From the NCBI GenBank assembly GCA_018402365.1, contig JAGYJD010000007.1, positions 1 to 64,000 of the forward strand: a stretch of 64,000 nt of DNA, given 5' to 3'. The translations under genes were made by a program, and so were the position numbers. Source of the DNA: Candidatus Nanopelagicales bacterium. Lineage in GTDB: Bacteria; Actinomycetota; Actinomycetes; S36-B12; UBA5976. Below, piece after piece: positions 30,238 to 40,384 of this stretch; positions within the stretch are counted from its first letter, which is position 1, and each line of letters opens with the position of its first letter. Under the pieces are notes generated by a model. That model was given only the letters and a program-made list of their open reading frames with translations. It was not told where the DNA came from and ran no database searches.

Positions 30238-30732
30238 CTATTGACCACGAATCACTAAAGATAATTTTAGATTGCCACTACCAGCCAAGCCAACCGCCTC
30301 TTGTGGTTCAGCTGCAACTAACACTAAGACCCCTTGGGAGTTAGTAAAAGATTGACTCTCTGGATATAACGCCACAATTTTTACTCTTTGCGCCAACAGT
30401 CTGGCTGGGGAATTGGCGTCGCTGCTGGCAACGATATCAACAATTTGACCAGGCTTAATAATCTTGGTTATTTGAGTGTCAGCAATTCTAACTGGAACAA
30501 AGTCTTTATCTGAAAAATTTGCCACCATAAATCTACTGCTAGTTAACTGTTCACCTTTTTGTAAGTCACTATGTAATACCAATTCTGTTAGTTCTGATTC
30601 TGAAATAGCATTTGGTGCTTTATATTTGGCCGGAATAGAAACTGTTTCAAAATCATTAGCAGTCATTTCTTTAAGATACCTATTCTTTAAACCAGTTTTC
30701 AGGCCATTTATAAGAAGACTCAGCCATGTCAA
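30238..30732 (-). CDS. SAF-domain protein (CpaB/RcpC-like), N-terminus uncertain
   Basis: SELTELVLHSDLQKGEQLTSSRFMV ... IKPGQIVDIVAS; normal N-terminal TM segment unclear because upstream sequence is poor. Confidence 0.65.
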   Translation of the reverse strand: MTWLSLLINGLKTGLKNRYLKEMTANDFETVSIPAKYKAPNAISESELTELVLHSDLQKGEQLTSSRFMVANFSDKDFVPVRIADTQITKIIKPGQIVDIVASSDANSPARLLAQRVKIVALYPESQSFTNSQGVLVLVAAEPQEAVGLAGSGNLKLSLVIRGQ

Positions 30733-30942
30733 AGGTGCATGTTAAGATGAAGAGTGTCTCTTTGCCAATTTTAGAGTGCATTCATTCTATAATAGTCCAA
30801 TAGATCAGAAAAGTAACTTTTCATTCTATAAAGACTACAAAGATCTTAAGTTATGAGATTTTTATCCACATTAAAGGCTTAGTTAAAGCAGCATTTGATC
30901 AACCATTTGTTAATTCTCTTTAGAATCGAGAGGAAGGGTGCA

Positions 30943-31128
30943 TTAAAAGCCAGATCCTTTGAAGACCACCCCTACATTTGAGAATTGCTTTCGCACTTCG
31001 CCATCACATTTTGGACAATTCTTTAAAGTTTCATCAGTAAAGGACTGAACCACCTCAAAGTCATGATCACACTCAGTGCAGCGATATTGATAAGTAGGCA
31101 TGACTCCTATTTTGCCGAAGGTCTGCAA
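30943..31128 (-). CDS. FmdB-type zinc-ribbon regulatory protein
   Basis: MPTYQYRCTECDHDFEVVQSFTDETLKNCPKCDGEVRKQFSNVGVVFKGSGF from an internal start at about 31101. Confidence 0.92.
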   Translation of the reverse strand: MQTFGKIGVMPTYQYRCTECDHDFEVVQSFTDETLKNCPKCDGEVRKQFSNVGVVFKGSGF

Positions 31129-31159
31129 AAACTGCCGCCTCAGGCTTAATCTAGGAACA

Positions 31160-31540
31160 TGAAAATGCCTATTTGGCTATTGGTCGCATGTTAGGGAGCG
31201 ATAGGTAGCGTTAAGCCAGTGGACTGAAGTATAAAGAATCTTTCTGTGATTTGACTTGACAGCTTATTGTTTTGGTTGACTATTTTTCTGTAACTTTTAT
31301 AAAAATATGGTGGTTTCATTCTGGAGGTTTGAGCAGGATTTACCTTGTTGTTGTGTATTATGGAAAAACTTTGACCCATTGGAAGTTTTGGAGATTCATA
31401 CTTTCAGACTAGTTGTATCTTGAATTCTTGTTAGCTTTACCTTGATCGTTACTGAGTTTATTACCTTAAATATTTTCTCTACTATCTTTTTGCATTTTGC
31501 TGAAAGGCAGTTGGCATGAGTGCTGAGAAAAAGAGTGAAC
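31160..31540 (+). pseudogene. Possible degraded CrcB-family copy
   Basis: MKMPIWLLVA.LGAIGSV.RWTEV recoverable by shifting frame near 31160-31235, directly upstream of an intact crcB; later part not legible. Confidence 0.35.
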
Positions 31541-31541
31541 T

Positions 31542-31925
31542 ATGAGCACAATTTTTATGATTGCGATAGGCGGTGCGGTCGGTGCACTAATTCGTTGGCG
31601 ACTTGCGCATTTCACCACGCATGACCACATGCCGATTGGCACCCTGCTCGCCAACACGCTCGGAAGTTTTTTGGTGGGGCTTTCAACTGCGCTCTATGCA
31701 GATGCATTTTTTAGCAATACTGGCGTGATTGCCCTTCTGTATCCCTTAATCGCAATTGGCTTAGCGGGATCAATTTCAACCATGAGCACGGTAGCGCTAG
31801 AAATTAAAAATATTACCCGCTTAAAAAATATTGCTACTACCTTTGGTTATTTAACAGTCAGTATTGGTCTAGGGATTTTGGCGTTAGTACTAGGTATTTG
31901 GCTCGGTACCAGTGGACCATTTTAA
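31542..31925 (+). CDS. crcB: Fluoride channel CrcB/Fluc
   Basis: MIAIGGAVGALIRWRLAHF ... GTLLANTLGSFLVGLS ... GLAGSISTMSTVALE. Confidence 0.93.
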   Translation: MSTIFMIAIGGAVGALIRWRLAHFTTHDHMPIGTLLANTLGSFLVGLSTALYADAFFSNTGVIALLYPLIAIGLAGSISTMSTVALEIKNITRLKNIATTFGYLTVSIGLGILALVLGIWLGTSGPF

Positions 31926-32514
31926 ACGGTAGGTAAAACTCTTTTTTCGCTCACTATAAAATCTACTTTTTGATCATGTGGTTCATGTGGAATTTCTTCA
32001 AAGATTTCGTTGTCAAAAACTAAAACAATTTTTTTTACCTGAGTTTCTAACTTTGACAGTAACCTGTCGTAAAATCCTCCGCCCTTGCCGAGCCTGATAC
32101 CCGAGTGAGGAAACTGCAAAGGCAGGAATCACTAGCACACTGATTTCTGGAAAATTGTTAATCGGTGCATTTTTGCAGGAACTTTTTATTTGCGGTGGAC
32201 CTTGCGGTTTCTAAAATATTAAAGGCCCCGATCACCATTCTTTAGGATTTTTACCCAAAGCAGATCATCGCCAGAAACTATCGGCAGAAAACTCCTCTAG
32301 ATTGTCTTAGAGCTGTAAATTTAATTAAATCATTAGTTGGGGGCTCTAATTTTGTTGCGTTGTAGAGAGCGATGTCTTGATCTGTCGGTGTAAGTAGTCC
32401 AAAAACTGCATTGGCAAATGCCGCTGCCGCGTTACCAGGACGCGCTCTACGGGCTTTTAATAAATCGGCTCTTAGTTCTGCTTTAGATTGCATTAAATAA
32501 GTATGGTCGACCAC
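31922..32514 (-). pseudogene. 5-formyltetrahydrofolate cyclo-ligase broken in the middle
   Basis: N-terminal ORF 32278-32514 (SKAELRADLLKARRARPG) and C-terminal ORF 31922-32119 (GIRLGKGGGFYDRLLSKL) in different frames with a degraded segment between. Confidence 0.85.
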
Positions 32515-32558
32515 TTAGGGTTTACCAAATAACAACCGCTAAAAGATAGGCTATTTGC

Positions 32559-33458
32559 ATGAGTCAATCAGTTCTTAAAGCTGTGATCCCAGTAGCGGGT
32601 TATGGCACTCGCTTTTTACCGGCGACTAAAGCAACCCCGAAAGAAATGTTGCCAGTTGTTGATAAGCCTGCAATTCAATACGTAGTGGAAGAAGCTGTAT
32701 CGGCTGGGTTATTAGATTTACTGTTTGTTACCGGTAGAACTAAAAGAGCCTTAGAGGATCACTTTGATGACAATCCAGAATTAGAAGCAGCGTTAGGCAG
32801 TAAAGACAAACCTGAATTACTAGAAGCTGTAAGGCATCCCGCAGGTTTAGCAAAAGTACATTACGTGCGACAAGGCGTTCCTCGCGGATTGGGTGACGCT
32901 GTTTTACATGGCAAAGCTCATGTGGGTAATCATCCTTTTGTAGTTTTATTGGGTGATGATCTGATAGATGATAGAGATTATATTTTGCCAAAAATGATTG
33001 AAACTCAAAATAAATTTGGTGGTTCAGTAGTTTTGCTTATGGAAGTTCCTAATTCAGAAATCTCGCTATATGGCTGTGCAAAAGTAAGTGCAACCGACGA
33101 TCCAGCTGTAGTAAAGGTAATTGATTTAATTGAGAAGCCTGAAGCTGAAAAAGCGCCGAGTAATTATGCAGTTATTGGCAGATACATATTTTCACCAAAA
33201 GTATTTGAGATTTTAGAAAAAACTAAACCCGGTAAGGGTGGCGAAATTCAGTTAACCGATGCTATGACGGTTTTGGCAAAAGATGTTTCAGCCAGTGAGG
33301 GTGGCGGAATGTACGGGGTAATTTTTAAAGGACGCCGTTATGACACTGGCGACAAATTAGCGTATTTACAAGCGGTCGTGCAATTGGCAATAGAGAGAAA
33401 AGACTTAGGGCCAGAGTTTAAAAAATGGTTAAAAACATTTTCAGCTAAATTAGATTGA
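32559..33458 (+). CDS. galU: UTP-glucose-1-phosphate uridylyltransferase
   Basis: KAVIPVAGYGTRFLPATKATPKEMLPVVDKPAIQYVVEEAV. Confidence 0.97.
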   Translation: MSQSVLKAVIPVAGYGTRFLPATKATPKEMLPVVDKPAIQYVVEEAVSAGLLDLLFVTGRTKRALEDHFDDNPELEAALGSKDKPELLEAVRHPAGLAKVHYVRQGVPRGLGDAVLHGKAHVGNHPFVVLLGDDLIDDRDYILPKMIETQNKFGGSVVLLMEVPNSEISLYGCAKVSATDDPAVVKVIDLIEKPEAEKAPSNYAVIGRYIFSPKVFEILEKTKPGKGGEIQLTDAMTVLAKDVSASEGGGMYGVIFKGRRYDTGDKLAYLQAVVQLAIERKDLGPEFKKWLKTFSAKLD

Positions 33459-34051
33459 AAAGAAAATTGCGTACCAACCCACCAACTCTGTATTACGATG
33501 AAATTAAACTTCGTCCACTTAGGTATCGCGATGGCTCCACTTGGAAAAAACTGCGAAGTACAAATAAAGCATGGTTAAGGGAATGGGACGCTACCCTTCC
33601 GCCAACGGATGAAAATTACCCCGCTACCTTTTCTCAAATGGTTTGGCAAGGCAAACGAGATGCTAGAAAAAAAATTCATTTAATGTGGGGTATTGAATAC
33701 AAAAAGAAATTAATAGGAATTGTCACCGCTGGAAACATCACACTTGGTTCAAGTCGAAATTGCTACATCGGTTACTGGCTAAGTAAAAGTCAGGCAGGAC
33801 AGGGAATTATGCCAATTTCAGTAGCTTTAGTTTTAGATTTTATCTTTCAAGAGTTGAAATTGCATCGAGTTGAAATCGCAATTCGCCCCGAAAACACAGC
33901 CAGCTTAAGAGTCGTTGAAAAACTTAAGTTAGAACTTGAAGGTGTCAGGCGTAGTTACATTCATATAAATGGAGACTGGAGGGATCATCAAGTTTTTGTA
34001 GTGGTGGAAGACGAAGTGACCACCAGCTTTCTGGAAAGGTTGAAAAACTAA
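33455..34051 (+). CDS. RimJ-type GNAT acetyltransferase
   Basis: IGYWLSKSQAGQGIMPISVALVLDFIFQELKLHRVEIAIRPENTASLRVVEKLKLELEGVRRSYIHINGDWRDHQVF. Confidence 0.92.
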   Translation: MKRKLRTNPPTLYYDEIKLRPLRYRDGSTWKKLRSTNKAWLREWDATLPPTDENYPATFSQMVWQGKRDARKKIHLMWGIEYKKKLIGIVTAGNITLGSSRNCYIGYWLSKSQAGQGIMPISVALVLDFIFQELKLHRVEIAIRPENTASLRVVEKLKLELEGVRRSYIHINGDWRDHQVFVVVEDEVTTSFLERLKN

Positions 34052-34116
34052 GTAGTTAGGCTGACACGCCGCCGAGATTGAGAAATGCTTCACAAAAGCA
34101 ATATAACCTTTACCGC

Positions 34117-34665
34117 ATGGGGTCTTCAGTAATTTTAATTGCCATGGTTGCTTTGTGGGCGATGGTTTTGATCCCTTTAATGTTGAAAAAAAATAGTCAA
34201 CAATTTGAGAATAAATCAGTAGATCGATTTAAGAATGCGATGAGTTTGATTAGTCGTACTGCCCCCGCTACGGTACAAGGTCGAGTGAGTTTGCAAGTTG
34301 AAGCAGCTCGAGAGCGAAGAAAACGAGTGACACTAGCTTTAACTTTGATCAATATTTCTTTTGGAATTTTAGTTGCATTTACCAGCTTTAGTTTTTGGTA
34401 CTTTTTATCTGTTTTTGCTTTAGGCCTAACTTGGCTAGTCTTAGCTTTTAATGCCTCACAGAAAATTCAAGTTGTTAGTAAAGCTGTAGAAACAATTCCT
34501 GAACCGCCACGAAACTTTAAAGTTCTTCCTAACCTTTCTCAGCTGCAATACCAATATGAAGTTGATCCACGACGAGAAATCATTATGGATGAACGACCCC
34601 GACCAGATATGAGAAAACCGAGCGAAGTAGTTCTAGAAGAAAGGCGACGCGCTAAGGGAGCATAA
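34117..34665 (+). CDS. Hypothetical multi-TM protein
   Basis: MGSSVILIAMVALWAMVLIPLML ... two further hydrophobic helices; basic C-terminus. Confidence 0.75.
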   Translation: MGSSVILIAMVALWAMVLIPLMLKKNSQQFENKSVDRFKNAMSLISRTAPATVQGRVSLQVEAARERRKRVTLALTLINISFGILVAFTSFSFWYFLSVFALGLTWLVLAFNASQKIQVVSKAVETIPEPPRNFKVLPNLSQLQYQYEVDPRREIIMDERPRPDMRKPSEVVLEERRRAKGA

Positions 34666-34689
34666 CTTGCGATACCCTACAAAGTTATT

Positions 34690-34766
34690 GGGGCTATAGC
34701 GCAGTCCGGTAGCGCACCTCGTTCGCATCGAGGGGGTCAGGGGTTCAAATCCCCTTAGCTCCACCA
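34690..34766 (+). tRNA. tRNA-Ala (anticodon CGC), CCA encoded
   Basis: ggggcta/tagctcc acceptor with G3:U70; anticodon loop ttCGCat; ends accA-CCA. Confidence 0.94.
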
Positions 34767-34768
34767 TT

Positions 34769-36262
34769 TTAAATCCAAAGATCAAACCAAATTCGCCAGA
34801 GCCATTCATTCTTTGGGATTGAAATTGCGGTCCATACTGGTAAAAAGAAAACAGATAAACCTAAAACTACAAATAAGTAAAAGGTGATTAGGGAAGTACC
34901 AGCCCAATTAGAAAAACCACTTGTTTTAAAAATCCAAGTTAGTTGCCTAAATAAGAGTGCGATAGCAATAGCAATAAACGGCATCATCACAATCGCGTAA
35001 AAATAAAAAGTTGGGCGGTTTGGGTAGGCAAGCCAAGGTAACCAACCAACTAAGAAAAGAATCAACACTAAGCCCACTTCAAAACTGGGCTTGCGAATAA
35101 ACCAAATAGCTAGCGCCAGGAGTGCAATTACTCCAACCCACCAAATCGCAGGATTTCCGATGGCCAAGATTTCACTGGCACATAATTCAGCTGCGCAATT
35201 TAAATTACTTTCTTCATAATAAAAAGCAGTCGGTCTATATAAAATGGGCCAACCTGCCGCATAACTTTGGTAGTTGTGAGATTCGGTTAATTGCGTGTGA
35301 AAATTCCAAATCTGCTGATGGTAATTAAGAAGGCTTTCAAGCGCGGAGTTCGCGGTGTTTTTACCCCAAGATAAATCAGATAAAAACCAGCCGGTCCAGC
35401 TGGCAAGGTAGACCAAAAATGCAGTTAAAGGTAATTGAATAAAAATTAACCACCAGTCTTTTAATACGTGGCCCAAAATTAAGTACTTTGGATGTAATTG
35501 TGACCGAAAGAAAATATCTAGCAAAACTACGATTAGCCCAACTACTGCCAAAAACCATAGGCCAGACCACTTAATACTCACGGCCACTCCGAGTGATACT
35601 CCAGCTAACCACCGGTACCAATGCCAGTAATAGATAGAGCCAAATCGACTTTCAACAATTAAGCGCTGATCAATTCTTGCAACTGATTTTTCGACATCAA
35701 TCAGTAAAAAGAAAATAGAAAGTAATACAAAAAATATTAAAAATCCATCTAGTAGTGCGATGCGGCTCATTACTATTGCCAAACCATCTAGTGCCACCAA
35801 ACTGGCAGCTAACAGGGCAAACCAATTAGATTTAAGTAATTTTCTAGTGACTAAAAAAGTTAAAATAATAAGTAAAGTGCCAAAAAGCGCGGCACTGAAT
35901 CTCCAACCAAAAGTGTTAAAGCCAAATAAATATTCACCTATTGCTATTAGCCATTTACCAGTTGGTGGGTGAGCAACAAAAGCACCTTGGTCAAGAAAAA
36001 TATTGGTGTTGCCATTCAATATTTCTGCTTCTGCGTTTTCGATTGTTGTTTTTTCAGTACCAGATTGAAGCAAGGCTTGGGCGTCAACTGCATAGTAAAT
36101 TTCATCAAAGACAACTGCCGGCGGCTCAGAAAGTCGAACCCATCTAAAAAGACCCCCAAGTGAGGTAACAAAAAATAGACTTATTAAAACTTTGAGAGAG
36201 TATTTTGGGTTTTGCATTTGCCAGGCGGTCGGTAGATTAACCGTGGTTCGCGCATGACTCAT
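34769..36262 (-). CDS. Dolichyl-phosphate-mannose-protein mannosyltransferase (PMT family)
   Basis: PPAVVFDEIYYAVDAQALLQ, AHPPTGKWLIAIGEYLFG, many TM helices. Confidence 0.92.
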   Translation of the reverse strand: MSHARTTVNLPTAWQMQNPKYSLKVLISLFFVTSLGGLFRWVRLSEPPAVVFDEIYYAVDAQALLQSGTEKTTIENAEAEILNGNTNIFLDQGAFVAHPPTGKWLIAIGEYLFGFNTFGWRFSAALFGTLLIILTFLVTRKLLKSNWFALLAASLVALDGLAIVMSRIALLDGFLIFFVLLSIFFLLIDVEKSVARIDQRLIVESRFGSIYYWHWYRWLAGVSLGVAVSIKWSGLWFLAVVGLIVVLLDIFFRSQLHPKYLILGHVLKDWWLIFIQLPLTAFLVYLASWTGWFLSDLSWGKNTANSALESLLNYHQQIWNFHTQLTESHNYQSYAAGWPILYRPTAFYYEESNLNCAAELCASEILAIGNPAIWWVGVIALLALAIWFIRKPSFEVGLVLILFLVGWLPWLAYPNRPTFYFYAIVMMPFIAIAIALLFRQLTWIFKTSGFSNWAGTSLITFYLFVVLGLSVFFLPVWTAISIPKNEWLWRIWFDLWI

Positions 36263-36301
36263 ACCCAATAGGGTAATCCACAAGCAACGAAAAGAGTAAA
36301 A

Positions 36302-37144
36302 GTGACAAAGCCGGGAAAGTTGGTTTTGGCGGCCAGACCTATTGGTAATTTCAAAGACTCATCATTACGTTTAATAGCGGCCTTAAAGAGTGCTGATCTG
36401 ATAGCAGCCGAAGATACCCGAAAACTTAAGCGTTTACTCAGTGACTTAGCAATAAAAACTTCGGCCAAAATTATCTCTTATTTTGAAGAGAATGAAATTA
36501 GTAAAATTGGCTACCTACTAACAGAAGTTAGAGCTGGAAAAGAAGTGTTGCTCATTAGCGATGCTGGAACTGTGACGATTAGTGATCCTGGATTTAAATT
36601 GGTTCAAGCGGCAGTTGCCGAAGGTATTCAATTAGAAGTGTTACCAGGAGCATCTGCCCCGATTGCAGCTTTGACGCTTTCTGGATTTGCCACAGATGAA
36701 TTTACTTTTATTGGGTTTTTGCCAAGAAAAAAATCTTTAAGAGAACAGAAGTATTTAGAAATCAGAAATGCAACTAGGACATTTATTTTTTTTGAATCAC
36801 CCAGAAGAATTTTAAGTACTTTAAAAGAATTAAATGATTTTTTAGCCAGCGAGCGATTATTAGTAATTGCTAGAGAACTTACTAAAACATATGAAGAAAT
36901 TATTAGAGGAAACTTAGCTGAATTGATAATTTGGGCGAAGGGTGAAGTGCTAGGTGAGATTACGGTAGTGGTGGACGGGGCTAAGGCAAAGCCTGAGGCA
37001 GATTTACCGGCAGCAATTGGGGAGGTCTTAAATTTAATTCGGCTTGGCGTTAGCCATAAAGATGCAGTAAATCAAGTCGCATTAAGCAGGGGATTGGCCA
37101 AGCGGGCGCTGTATCAAGCAACTCTAGAATTAGCGCATGAGTAA
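36302..37144 (+). CDS. rsmI: 16S rRNA 2'-O-ribose C1402 methyltransferase
   Basis: KLVLAARPIGNFKDSSLR, IAAEDTRKLKRLL, LISDAGTVTISDPGF. Confidence 0.95.
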   Translation: MTKPGKLVLAARPIGNFKDSSLRLIAALKSADLIAAEDTRKLKRLLSDLAIKTSAKIISYFEENEISKIGYLLTEVRAGKEVLLISDAGTVTISDPGFKLVQAAVAEGIQLEVLPGASAPIAALTLSGFATDEFTFIGFLPRKKSLREQKYLEIRNATRTFIFFESPRRILSTLKELNDFLASERLLVIARELTKTYEEIIRGNLAELIIWAKGEVLGEITVVVDGAKAKPEADLPAAIGEVLNLIRLGVSHKDAVNQVALSRGLAKRALYQATLELAHE

Positions 37145-38705
37145 TAAAGATACTTTTTTTCTTTCTACACCTATTTACTATGTAAATGATGCGCCTCATA
37201 TTGGTCACGCTTACACCACAGTTGCTGGTGATGTGTTAACCCGCTGGCGCCGCCAACGGGGGGAAAAGGTTTGGTATCTCACCGGAACTGACGAGCACGG
37301 CACAAAGGTACAAAGAGCAGCAGAAGCAAACAATGTTTCACCAAAAATGTGGGTAGACAAATTAGTTAAAGAAGCGTGGCAACCAGTATTAAAAACAATT
37401 GATGCCGTGAACGATGATTTTTTGAGAACCACCGAAGAGCGGCATATTAAAGGTGTTCAAAAATTTTGGGAACTTGTTAAATCTCGTGGATTTGTTTATC
37501 AAGCCGAATACCAAGGCCCTTACTGTGTGGGGTGTGAAGAATTTAAATTGCCAGGGGATCTTAATGAAGTAGCTGGTGAGCAATTGTGTCCAGTACACGG
37601 TAAGCCAGTAGAGATTTTGTCTGAAAATAATTGGTTTTTTAAACTAAGTGAATTTGGCCCGCAGCTTTTAGCGCATTATGAAAAAAATCCAGAAGCGGTA
37701 CAACCCGAGAGTGCCTATAACGAAGTAGTTTCTTTTATTAAGCAGGGCTTAGTTGATATTTCTATGTCGCGCTCTGCGGTTTCATGGGGAATCAAATTAC
37801 CTTGGGAAGATAATCAAGTTGTTTATGTTTGGTTCGATGCACTTTTAAATTATGTTACAGCAAGTGGTTTTGAAGCAGACAAAGATTTATTTGAAAAAAC
37901 TTGGCCAGCAGATGTGCACTTAGTTGGCAAAGATATTTTGCGCTTTCATGCGGTTTATTGGCCGGCGATGCTTTTAGCTGCAGGATTACCTTTACCAAAA
38001 TGCGTGTTCGCTCATGGTTGGCTTTTAGTAGGTGGCGAAAAAATGAGTAAAACAAAATTAACTGGAATTTCGCCTAATCAAATTGTGGATTATGTGGGCT
38101 CAGATGCTTTTAGGTACTACTTTTTATCGGCAATAAAATTTGGTCAAGACGGGTCCTTTTCATGGGAAGATTTGACTGCGCGCTATAAGGCTGAATTAGC
38201 CAATGGCTTAGGAAACCTTGCCTCTCGCCTTACTGCGATGGTAGGTAAATATTTTGAGAATGTCTTGCCAGCTCCAGATATTTATAACGATGAAGATAAA
38301 AAAATTATTGAACTAGCAAAAAATGCAGCGGTAGCAGCCGATCAAGCTATGGTCAAATTAGATTTTTCTAGTGGAATAAACCAAATTCGAGGCATTGTTG
38401 AGGCAACCAATCTATATATAACAGAACAAGAACCTTGGAAGGTTGCTAAAGATCCGACTCAAGAAAAGCGTTTAGCAACAATTTTGTATGTTGTGGCTGA
38501 ACTACTTAGAATCGTGGCAGTTTTATACCACCCAGTAATGCCAAAATCTTCACAACTACTTTGGGAGGGGCTGGGGGCCGCTGAAGTCTTAGGTGAACTT
38601 TCCGGTCAGTTAGTTTCAACCACCTTTGAATTTGGCCTACTGCCAGTTGGTGCTAAAACCAGTAAAGGCGAGTCGCTGTTCCCGCAGTTGGCAGATGATG
38701 AGTGA
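37137..38705 (+). CDS. metG: Methionyl-tRNA synthetase
   Basis: STPIYYVNDAPHIGHAYTTVAGD and GGEKMSKTKLTG. Confidence 0.97.
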   Translation: MSNKDTFFLSTPIYYVNDAPHIGHAYTTVAGDVLTRWRRQRGEKVWYLTGTDEHGTKVQRAAEANNVSPKMWVDKLVKEAWQPVLKTIDAVNDDFLRTTEERHIKGVQKFWELVKSRGFVYQAEYQGPYCVGCEEFKLPGDLNEVAGEQLCPVHGKPVEILSENNWFFKLSEFGPQLLAHYEKNPEAVQPESAYNEVVSFIKQGLVDISMSRSAVSWGIKLPWEDNQVVYVWFDALLNYVTASGFEADKDLFEKTWPADVHLVGKDILRFHAVYWPAMLLAAGLPLPKCVFAHGWLLVGGEKMSKTKLTGISPNQIVDYVGSDAFRYYFLSAIKFGQDGSFSWEDLTARYKAELANGLGNLASRLTAMVGKYFENVLPAPDIYNDEDKKIIELAKNAAVAADQAMVKLDFSSGINQIRGIVEATNLYITEQEPWKVAKDPTQEKRLATILYVVAELLRIVAVLYHPVMPKSSQLLWEGLGAAEVLGELSGQLVSTTFEFGLLPVGAKTSKGESLFPQLADDE

Positions 38706-39537
38706 ATCTTTTAAGCAATATCCACCGGTCCCAAATAAATTAAATTCACCGGTGATGGATTCTCATTGCCACCTTGATATCACTGAGAATTTTTCGGTTA
38801 GTGAAGCTTTGTCTAAGGCGGAACAAGTAGGGGTTTGCGGGATTATGCAGGTGGGATGTGATGTTGCTAGTTCTGAATGGGCCGTAAAAACTGCGCAAGA
38901 GAACTCAAAAGTATTAGCTAGCGTGGCAATTCATCCCAATGAGGCGCCAGTGATTGAAGAGAAACTGGGCCGAGCGGGATTAATAGCTGCAATTGAAAAT
39001 ATTGCTGATTTGGCTATTGATTCTAGAGTTCGGGCAATCGGCGAAACTGGTTTAGATTTTTTTCGCACCGCTAAACAAGGATTAGCAGCACAAGAATTTA
39101 GCTTTAGAGAACACATAAAAATTGCCAATGAATTAAATAAACCAGTAATGGTGCACGACCGAGATGCGCATGAGGATGTTTTAAGAGTCCTGATACAAGA
39201 GCAAGCCAAGGCTGTGGTTTTTCATTGCTATTCAGCAGATGCTGATTTTGCTCGCCGCGTGAGTGAGTTGGGTTGGTATTTGTCTTTTGCCGGAACCGTT
39301 ACTTTTAAAAATGCCTCTAATTTACGGGAAGCACTGCAAGTGACACCACTAGATAATATTTTGGTCGAGACCGATGCCCCATTTTTAGCTCCGACTCCTT
39401 ATCGAGGACAAACGAATGCTTCTTATTTAATCCCCGTAACTTTACGATTTATGGCAGCACAATTACAAAAAGATGAAGACGAGCTAGCGCAAAAAGTACA
39501 TGATAACTTCTTAAGAATATTTGGAAGCTTTGAATAA
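38698..39537 (+). CDS. tatD: TatD-family DNase
   Basis: VMDSHCHLDI, AIGETGLDFFR, NILVETDAPFLAPTPYRGQTN; start revised from 38626 (inside metG). Confidence 0.95.
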   Translation: MSESFKQYPPVPNKLNSPVMDSHCHLDITENFSVSEALSKAEQVGVCGIMQVGCDVASSEWAVKTAQENSKVLASVAIHPNEAPVIEEKLGRAGLIAAIENIADLAIDSRVRAIGETGLDFFRTAKQGLAAQEFSFREHIKIANELNKPVMVHDRDAHEDVLRVLIQEQAKAVVFHCYSADADFARRVSELGWYLSFAGTVTFKNASNLREALQVTPLDNILVETDAPFLAPTPYRGQTNASYLIPVTLRFMAAQLQKDEDELAQKVHDNFLRIFGSFE

Positions 39538-40384
39538 TTTTATTTCTGCAAGTGAGATTAGAGAGTTAGCTAAAAAGCTAGCCTTAACACCAAGTAAAAA
39601 ACTTGGTCAGAATTTTGTGATGGACCCAAATTCAATTGAAAAGATTGTTCGTCTTTCTAAAGTTGATAAAAATGAGGTAGTTATTGAAGTGGGTCCAGGC
39701 TTGGGTTCTTTAACGGTTGGATTATTGCCAAAAGTTAAAAAGCTATACGCAATTGAAGTTGATAGAAGACTAGCTGAGCAACTGCCCATAACCATTGAAT
39801 CCAAAATGTCTACAGAAAATTTATCAGTGATTAACAAAGATTTTTTAGATTTAAAGTTGAGCGACCTTGAACTCGAGCCAACAGCGTTGGTGGCAAATCT
39901 TCCATATAACTTGTCAGTACCGATTTTACTTCAGGCACTTTTAAAATTACCAAGTATTAATAATTTTTTGATCATGGTGCAAAGTGAGGTAGCGGCAAGA
40001 ATTTGCGCTGCACCAGATTCTCGTATTTATGGGATTCCCTCGGTCAAAATTCAGTATTTAACTGAAGCCAAAATAGTTTCAGAAATTTCACGAAAAGTCT
40101 TTTGGCCAGAGCCTAATGTAGATTCGAGCTTGGTTCAATTAACTAGAAAGACAAATTTCGATGCTGCTTTACAAGTTTTACTCTTCAAAATAGTTGATGC
40201 TGCTTTTAGTCAACGACGTAAAATGCTGCGCTCTACCTTGAAGCAACTGGGATTAACCGAAAATGAGTTAAACGAACTTTTTGAAAAATCATCGATTGAT
40301 CCTAAAAAACGTGCAGAACAATTGAGTGTGGCCGACTATCAAAATATGGCCCAGCAACTTGCGCTAATTTTAGGATCGTTATGA
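39521..40384 (+). CDS. ksgA: 16S rRNA A1518/A1519 dimethyltransferase
   Basis: KKLGQNFVMDPNSIEKIV, IEVGPGLGSLTVGLL, VANLPYNLSVPIL. Confidence 0.96.
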   Translation: MEALNNFISASEIRELAKKLALTPSKKLGQNFVMDPNSIEKIVRLSKVDKNEVVIEVGPGLGSLTVGLLPKVKKLYAIEVDRRLAEQLPITIESKMSTENLSVINKDFLDLKLSDLELEPTALVANLPYNLSVPILLQALLKLPSINNFLIMVQSEVAARICAAPDSRIYGIPSVKIQYLTEAKIVSEISRKVFWPEPNVDSSLVQLTRKTNFDAALQVLLFKIVDAAFSQRRKMLRSTLKQLGLTENELNELFEKSSIDPKKRAEQLSVADYQNMAQQLALILGSL

